Part shown: piece after piece, positions 51,016 through 55,942 of the stretch
Layout of the letters: the number at the start of each line of letters is the position of its first letter
Numbering within the stretch: position 1 is the stretch's first letter
Translations under genes and position numbers: made by a program
Source of the DNA: an uncultured Alphaproteobacteria bacterium
GTDB taxonomy: Bacteria > Pseudomonadota > Alphaproteobacteria > Sphingomonadales > SMXR01
NCBI GenBank assembly: GCA_937126915.1
Contig: CAKZLM010000115.1
Span: 1 to 55,942, forward strand
Length of the DNA stretch: 55,942 nucleotides
Reading direction: 5' to 3'
The notes under the pieces: generated by a model
The model's database searches: none
What the model saw: the letters and a program-made list of their open reading frames with translations, nothing else
Told to the model about the DNA's origin: nothing

Positions 51016-51684
51016 CTAACCTTCGTATTCTTTTCGTTGGTCATCAGACAAGGTGTTCCAAGCTGATAAAAAGTCATTTTCACCCTGTAATACCAATGGG
51101 TTGGTATAAACATTTTTCCAAGTGGTTGGGGGAACAGTTACAGCATCCGCACCGCTTGAGGCCGATTCCATCAGTTCGTGGCTGTTGCGAATGCTGGCCA
51201 GTAAAATTTGGGTTTTGCTGCCCATCACATTACGTAGTTTTTCTAGGGCGCTGGTGTTGCCTGATCCATCCAAGTAAAAATCCCGCAAACGCCCCAAAAT
51301 TAGGCTCACATAATCAGCATTAAGCATTAAAAATGGAATGGTTTGAGTGGGGTCAAAATTAAGAGTGATATTTAAGGGAATACCCATTTCTTTAAGTTCC
51401 TTAGCCGCTTTATAGCCCTCCAAGGTTGATGGGATTTTCACCACGATATTATCGGCGATTTTAGCGAGACGATGGCCTTGCTCGATCATTTCATTGCTGG
51501 TGCGATAGGTTACTTGTGCAGAGACAGGCCCATTAACCATATTGGCCACTGTACGAACATGGTCTAGGGCTTTACCGGTTTCTTTGGACAGAATGGCAGG
51601 GTTGGTGGTTACCCCATGAACCAAGCCAAATTGTTGCCAATATTCAATATCTTCAATTGAAGCAGTATCCAAAAAATATCTCAT
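51016..51684 (-). CDS. Transaldolase / fructose-6-phosphate aldolase-like protein
   Basis: 222-aa TIM-barrel of the short transaldolase family. The Schiff-base lysine is K83 in NIVVKIPSTLEG; the opening MRYFLDTASIEDIEYW and GVTTNPAIL (24-32) are typical. Its place inside a glycan operon suggests it builds or splits a sugar carbon skeleton for the dedicated pathway instead of serving central metabolism. 8 nt from the SDR gene. Confidence 0.8.
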   Translation of the reverse strand: MRYFLDTASIEDIEYWQQFGLVHGVTTNPAILSKETGKALDHVRTVANMVNGPVSAQVTYRTSNEMIEQGHRLAKIADNIVVKIPSTLEGYKAAKELKEMGIPLNITLNFDPTQTIPFLMLNADYVSLILGRLRDFYLDGSGNTSALEKLRNVMGSKTQILLASIRNSHELMESASSGADAVTVPPTTWKNVYTNPLVLQGENDFLSAWNTLSDDQRKEYEG

Positions 51685-51708
51685 TGTCTGAAGTCCTTTT
51701 GTCTTTAT

Positions 51709-53088
51709 TTATGCGCTGGCTTTTCTGGCGTTTTGATCAAAACCATAGAAGCCAATTTTATAATCATGGTATGGATAATTTAATTGATCAAGCATTTGTG
51801 TAATAGGCGCTTTGTAACGTTTTCCTTTAAGTTCAGGTGTTAGGTTCAAAAAGGCTTGAATAAGATCACGGTCAAGGAAGGGATAGCGTGATTCAACCCC
51901 AAAATGCCCATTCATGCGTTCATTGCCTCCTAATAACACTTGGTTCCAGCCAGCATTAAAATTGACCCATGGTTTGTTGGCTTTAGTCCAATCACCTTTA
52001 AGGCACGAACGGCGTGAATTAGAAAATTCGTTATAATAATCAGAAATAATTTCATCAGCACCCTGACCAGACATTAAAATCAACTGCCCGTTGGATTTAG
52101 CCAGCTTTGAGATATAGGCAGAGCCTAAAAAGCCACCAATAGTGCGAACATCAGGATCTGGATATTTCACATCGGGTGTGCCAGCATATTCAATGGCATA
52201 ATAAGGCGCGTCTTGTTTTACTTCTGCTTCAAAGGCATCCCACTCAGCAGGGCTTGGGTCTAATTCGACAAAATCTAGTCCTTGTTCTGCCATGAGGGCT
52301 TTACGAGCGGCTAAAATTTCGGCTTTTTCGCCATATGGCATGGCATAGCTGGCAAATTTAACACCTTGGTGCATCAATTCAGCCGCAATTAAGCCACTGT
52401 CATGACCACTGCTTAAGGGTACGAAAATAGGGTGTTGTGCGGTTTTGCTACGCTTTTGAATGGCTTTTTGAAAGGCTTTTGTAAAATCATCATAATGGTC
52501 GGTGTTTGCATTTTCAAAATCAAAATGATGCAGTGTTTCTTCTGATATAATGCTGTAATCAACCAAACTGATCGTCAATATGGTGTTTGCATTTAACTGA
52601 AGAGGTTTAGCTGATGGTAAGGCAGCTGTGCAGGTAACATCATAGCTGCCTGCTACAAGGGCACCATCATGAATGGCATAATAAAGTGGCTTGGTGGTGA
52701 AATAGTCGGTGACAAAAGTAACCGTGTTGCGGGCTTGATTGTATAGAATGATAGCAAATTCACCATCAAGACCGTGCAAGCAATCCATGCCGTCTTCTTT
52801 TAAGCGGCGCTGTAAATAGTCGCTGTCGCTGTAAGAAGGCGAATAATTCTGCCAATCATTATAAATTTCACCATTATAAAGGCCATAACCATCAGGCAGC
52901 GCAAAGGGTTGCTTGCCATCGCCTGTGATGCTTAAGATGGTGTGCATGGCAATCGTATGATCCATCTCGAAGACATTTGTTGCATCAGGTCCACGAAAAC
53001 GCAAGGTGTACTCAACCGCAGTAAGGTTATCCTTGATTGCAGCTAAGGTGTTTTGATTATTACTATGGGCGAAAAATATACCGCACAT
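51709..53088 (-). CDS. Class II glutamine amidotransferase / asparagine synthase-like protein
   Basis: 459 aa, shorter than AsnB (about 550-630). The nucleophile is C2 (MCGIFF), with RFRGPD (30-35) and YNGEIYN (71-77) of the glutaminase domain. The synthase half has the PPi loop as SSGHDS (226-231), in place of the usual SGGxDS. The PPi-loop change and reduced length suggest an amide-forming enzyme on a sugar acid or other carboxylate and not on aspartate (inference). It is followed by the transaldolase after 24 nt. Confidence 0.8.
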   Translation of the reverse strand: MCGIFFAHSNNQNTLAAIKDNLTAVEYTLRFRGPDATNVFEMDHTIAMHTILSITGDGKQPFALPDGYGLYNGEIYNDWQNYSPSYSDSDYLQRRLKEDGMDCLHGLDGEFAIILYNQARNTVTFVTDYFTTKPLYYAIHDGALVAGSYDVTCTAALPSAKPLQLNANTILTISLVDYSIISEETLHHFDFENANTDHYDDFTKAFQKAIQKRSKTAQHPIFVPLSSGHDSGLIAAELMHQGVKFASYAMPYGEKAEILAARKALMAEQGLDFVELDPSPAEWDAFEAEVKQDAPYYAIEYAGTPDVKYPDPDVRTIGGFLGSAYISKLAKSNGQLILMSGQGADEIISDYYNEFSNSRRSCLKGDWTKANKPWVNFNAGWNQVLLGGNERMNGHFGVESRYPFLDRDLIQAFLNLTPELKGKRYKAPITQMLDQLNYPYHDYKIGFYGFDQNARKASA

Positions 53089-53163
53089 GGTTTGATGACC
53101 CTTATTAAAAAGCTTTCAACTGGAATTGCAATTATGATGCCGAACTTCTGTTGTACGTGAAAA

Positions 53164-54201
53164 TTAGTCTTTTAAATCATAGGCTTCTTTCATGGTGACA
53201 ATGGCTTTTATCTTGTCACCAGCAATGGAACGTGCTTCTGGTCTTATTTCATGTTCATACAAAAGGGAATTGATATATAGTGTAAAGCTATCAAAATTAG
53301 CCATATGTTCAGGGGCGAAGACATCAACGCCATAACAATTTTTGCCCTGCTTTTTGGGATCTTTATCAACATAACATAAGATATCATCAATGTTCATTTG
53401 ATAATGTAAGTCATCAACGGCTAATTGGCTACCTACACCCCAAACAACAACGGGGCCCTCAATTTTTAGTGGTGGGAGTTTATAATTAGGCTGCTTTTCA
53501 ACTAAATCACGTGCTCGCATAGCAAGTAACTGCATGCCAAGAGGACATCGCTGGTTATGAAAAATAGATGTTCTTAGGTCAATGATTACATAACCTAATC
53601 TTTCTAAAAAACGACCGATTGAGGTCACGCTGAAAAAATGCAAATGGGATGTGTTTTCATCATAATAAAAGCGTGGATGACCGCTTCTGTTGGGTACTTC
53701 TAAATAGATCATTCCCCCTTTAGATAATAAACAGTCAAAGGCCTTGATAAAGTCTCCAATATCCCAAATGTGTTCTAGGGTGTGATTGCAAATCATTAGG
53801 TCAAATTGGTGAGTGCCTCTATTAGCTAGTTCCTGAATTGTCATATTGTGGACGACATCAACTTTTGTTTCTGCCTCTTTGTAGCGGGGCGAAATTTCTA
53901 CCCCTTCATATGATTTAAAAGGAACATTTTGGCGCAGTAATTGTGCGTAATTTCCATCAGAGACACCCACTTCAAGCGCTCTCATGTTTTGAGTGTGAAA
54001 TAATGATAATAAGTCATAAGCGGGCTGCATACGGGCATCAGACGTTTCGGAAAACATTGGGTTATTATCATAGTCATAAATAATATTTTCTGTGCGCCAC
54101 ATATGACAACATTGGTCGCAAATGTAACAATCACCTGATACGAGTGAAATGGTTTGATTAGGTTTTTCCCCACAGCACGGACAATGGTTAGAGTTGCTCA
54201 T
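53164..54201 (-). CDS. Class I SAM methyltransferase with N-terminal zinc ribbon (C-methyltransferase-like)
   Basis: 345 aa. The first 35 residues have two C-x2-C pairs (C7/C10 and C28/C31), a small zinc ribbon. The SAM core includes ALEVGVSDGNYAQLL (about residues 75-89) and FDLMICNHTLEHIWD. The C-terminal part has a Rossmann-like VVWGVGSQLAVDDL at about 264-277, as in sugar C-methyltransferases. Likely methylates a nucleotide sugar. A 75-nt gap separates it from the amidotransferase gene downstream. Confidence 0.75.
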   Translation of the reverse strand: MSNSNHCPCCGEKPNQTISLVSGDCYICDQCCHMWRTENIIYDYDNNPMFSETSDARMQPAYDLLSLFHTQNMRALEVGVSDGNYAQLLRQNVPFKSYEGVEISPRYKEAETKVDVVHNMTIQELANRGTHQFDLMICNHTLEHIWDIGDFIKAFDCLLSKGGMIYLEVPNRSGHPRFYYDENTSHLHFFSVTSIGRFLERLGYVIIDLRTSIFHNQRCPLGMQLLAMRARDLVEKQPNYKLPPLKIEGPVVVWGVGSQLAVDDLHYQMNIDDILCYVDKDPKKQGKNCYGVDVFAPEHMANFDSFTLYINSLLYEHEIRPEARSIAGDKIKAIVTMKEAYDLKD

Positions 54202-54214
54202 AGAAACCTTCTTT

Positions 54215-55459
54215 TCAAATGTCGACTAAACTATTCACCAAATGCTTCAAATAGCTTCTGGCAGATTGTTGCAGGTATGCAATATTCTTGGATAGAGTAT
54301 CTTTGATGCTGTCTCTGTTATTCCAAGTGTTTAGCACTTTTTTTCTAATGAGATCAGTATCTTCACTCATATAAGCCATTTGATCTTCAAGCCCCAAATC
54401 GTGAAGGAATGGCGACATATGTCCTTTAAAGATGCTACCAAAAGATAAAAACGGTACATTATTCAAGGCCGCAAAAATGGATGAATGGCGGCGGTTGGAT
54501 AAATGCATATCCACAAGCTGGAATAGGGAATAGGTCTCAAACAGACTAAGATCCTGCTTAATCTGCTTAATCATGTTGGTATGTTTCATGCGTTTGATCA
54601 CCTCGTCGTGTACAACACGATCATCTTGCCATTTGTTGGCATTGGTATAGGTGCAGTTTGGAATAAGCAGAACAGGGTGTCCTAAATCCTCAATCATATT
54701 ATCAAGGATGTTGGCCATTTTTTCAGCCTCAGCAAAAAACTCCTCATCACTGCGCACCCAATATTCATGGCGATAATTGGCACCAATGATAGGTCCATTG
54801 GGCAGGGTTATGTTTTCGCGTGCCAACACTGATCGGGCATAGTCAGCATCATATTCTGGCCAAATACCAAAGGCGGGATCTCCTAAGATCATTACGTTGT
54901 TCATATCAACGCCGGTGGCCTCTAGGTTGTTATAGGCGCTTTGCTCTCTAACGGTTACAACAGTGGCATTTTCACATAAAAACTTAGCGTGGGCTAAGGT
55001 GGTTTCATTTTCAATGGGATCAACCACGTTTAGGCCATAAAGGGCAAACGGGGTGCCTAAGAACTTTGCTAACAGACCAAGGGTGGCAGAATAGGACGAG
55101 ACACCGCGTAAAAATTCGTTGTTGGAAACTTCCATAAAACTGTTCCCGCCCAGAACAAGCAGGTCAGCCTCTTCAATTTCTTGTTTGATACGCTTAAGGT
55201 TGGCGGTGTCATCACCTTTGTTCAGCCCCATGAAAAAACGGCCAAGGCTGGCCTCGCGGCTGTCATGGTCAAGATTTTTGATGGAGGTAAAACCAAAGGC
55301 CTTGTCATAATCAAGGTTAGGATGGCGAGCGATGAAAATAATCTCACAATCAGGGTAATCACGCTGAATGCTTTGGGTAAGCGTGGCGAGCATGGCATCA
55401 TCACCCATGTTTTTAACGCCATATGTGCTGGCCCCAGTGATGACAACTTTCTTCATCAC
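54215..55459 (-). CDS. Polysaccharide pyruvyl transferase family protein
   Basis: 414 aa. The opening VVITGASTYGVKNMGDDAMLATL and the later RRHSSIFAALNNVPFLSFG (about 323-341) are typical of the CsaB/WcaK pyruvyl transferase family, which uses phosphoenolpyruvate to add a ketal pyruvate to a saccharide (known for members). It overlaps the upstream methyltransferase by 4 nt and sits 13 nt before the next. Confidence 0.8.
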   Translation of the reverse strand: MMKKVVITGASTYGVKNMGDDAMLATLTQSIQRDYPDCEIIFIARHPNLDYDKAFGFTSIKNLDHDSREASLGRFFMGLNKGDDTANLKRIKQEIEEADLLVLGGNSFMEVSNNEFLRGVSSYSATLGLLAKFLGTPFALYGLNVVDPIENETTLAHAKFLCENATVVTVREQSAYNNLEATGVDMNNVMILGDPAFGIWPEYDADYARSVLARENITLPNGPIIGANYRHEYWVRSDEEFFAEAEKMANILDNMIEDLGHPVLLIPNCTYTNANKWQDDRVVHDEVIKRMKHTNMIKQIKQDLSLFETYSLFQLVDMHLSNRRHSSIFAALNNVPFLSFGSIFKGHMSPFLHDLGLEDQMAYMSEDTDLIRKKVLNTWNNRDSIKDTLSKNIAYLQQSARSYLKHLVNSLVDI

Positions 55460-55942
55460 GCCTTCCTTCCTAATATATCAACCTGACGGCCTAGTCCCAA
55501 ATCGGCAAAGGCTTGATATAGGCTGTCTTTAAGGTCTTTTCGGCCCGCGTTTTCAAGAGCGGCTTCAAAGTTTTTGCGCCGTCCATGGCTGGCGGCACCT
55601 AGTTCATTATTTCCAATATAATTGTCACCCATAAGCAAGAATATATCAATCGGAAAGCTGGTGGTGCAAGATAGCACATCAAATTGGTTTGTTTGATAAA
55701 CCCGCTTAATGCTTTCAACATTGAAATAATTTAAATGCTCAGGGGGCACCAACCACCATGGTTCATGCCCTTTTGAGGTTCGTAAAATCTCTTGAAAAGG
55801 GTTAAAGTCATTGGCGACCGATGTGAAAAGAAGGCCGCTATCTTTGAGTAATTCTTGTGTCTTGGCGAAAAATTGCTGGGGGTGACGTACATGCTCTAAA
55901 ACGCCGTGGCTGTATATGACATCAAATTGGCCAATGCTCGCC
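55456..55942 (-). CDS. Class I SAM methyltransferase (5' end cut by window)
   Basis: The visible frame enters from beyond the right edge; 161 codons before the stop are present, ending GRQVDILGRKA. The first visible stretch FDVIYSHGVLEHVRHPQQFF is the motif after the SAM-binding loop of class I methyltransferases, and LLFTSVANDF the next strand. The glycine-rich motif I would lie off the window. It is the first visible gene of the glycan operon and overlaps the pyruvyl transferase gene by 4 nt. Confidence 0.75.
   Translation of the reverse strand, partial: ASIGQFDVIYSHGVLEHVRHPQQFFAKTQELLKDSGLLFTSVANDFNPFQEILRTSKGHEPWWLVPPEHLNYFNVESIKRVYQTNQFDVLSCTTSFPIDIFLLMGDNYIGNNELGAASHGRRKNFEAALENAGRKDLKDSLYQAFADLGLGRQVDILGRKA

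Overview
The window reads as a chromosomal segment of a low-to-moderate GC, motile, probably marine alphaproteobacterium. The evidence is FlbT and FlaF (flagellar regulators essentially confined to Alphaproteobacteria), a mitochondrial-type NDUFS4-like complex I subunit, a Caulobacter/Sphingomonas-type serine palmitoyltransferase cluster, a double-domain cold shock protein, and an NhaB Na+/H+ antiporter. I cannot name the genus. No phage, insertion sequence or CRISPR array is visible.

Left third (1-16.6 kb). A truncated lptF is followed by a DUF2141 protein, a lipid kinase of the diacylglycerol kinase family and a 4-bp-overlapping gene that looks like a Tam41-type CTP:phosphatidate cytidylyltransferase. 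A minus-strand sphingolipid set follows (fatty acyl-AMP ligase, NAD-dependent ceramide reductase, acyl carrier protein, serine palmitoyltransferase). Then come an EamA transporter, recX, a small conserved-looking protein, three accessory genes for a molybdenum hydroxylase (mocA-type fusion, xdhC, coxG), nhaB, a double CSD protein and a hotdog thioesterase.

Middle (16.7-37.2 kb). An RND efflux adaptor/pump pair, a tandem pair of unknown 146-aa paralogues, a periplasmic binding protein, copC/copD, an NTF2-like secreted protein, tRNA-Pro, an NDUFS4-like gene, tRNA-Arg, an exported amidohydrolase, a PAS-like protein, modB/modC without modA, a sulfurtransferase, a soluble globin-domain chemoreceptor, three queuosine genes (queF, queE, queC), an XRE regulator, and a MoxR/VWA pair.

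Right third (37.2 kb to end). This is the flagellin region: a TPR/glycosyltransferase-like gene and flbT-flaF diverge from back-to-back sigma-54 promoters, followed by four flagellin genes with flaG between the first and second. All four flagellin leaders carry stacks of short hairpins with A-rich loops, often built on the core CAAAATG, whose stems differ in sequence yet stay complementary. The last hairpin always involves the Shine-Dalgarno sequence. In the two flagellins with a recognisable sigma-54 promoter, the predicted transcript starts at, or two bases before, the first hairpin. With flbT just upstream, this looks like a post-transcriptional control system and is the best find in the window. 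Facing it is a long minus-strand operon (GH57-like protein, SpsF-PseG fusion, ATP-grasp, SDR, transaldolase, class II amidotransferase/asparagine synthase, two methyltransferases, polysaccharide pyruvyl transferase). It looks like an unusual CMP-sugar or glycan pathway, possibly for flagellin or surface glycosylation.
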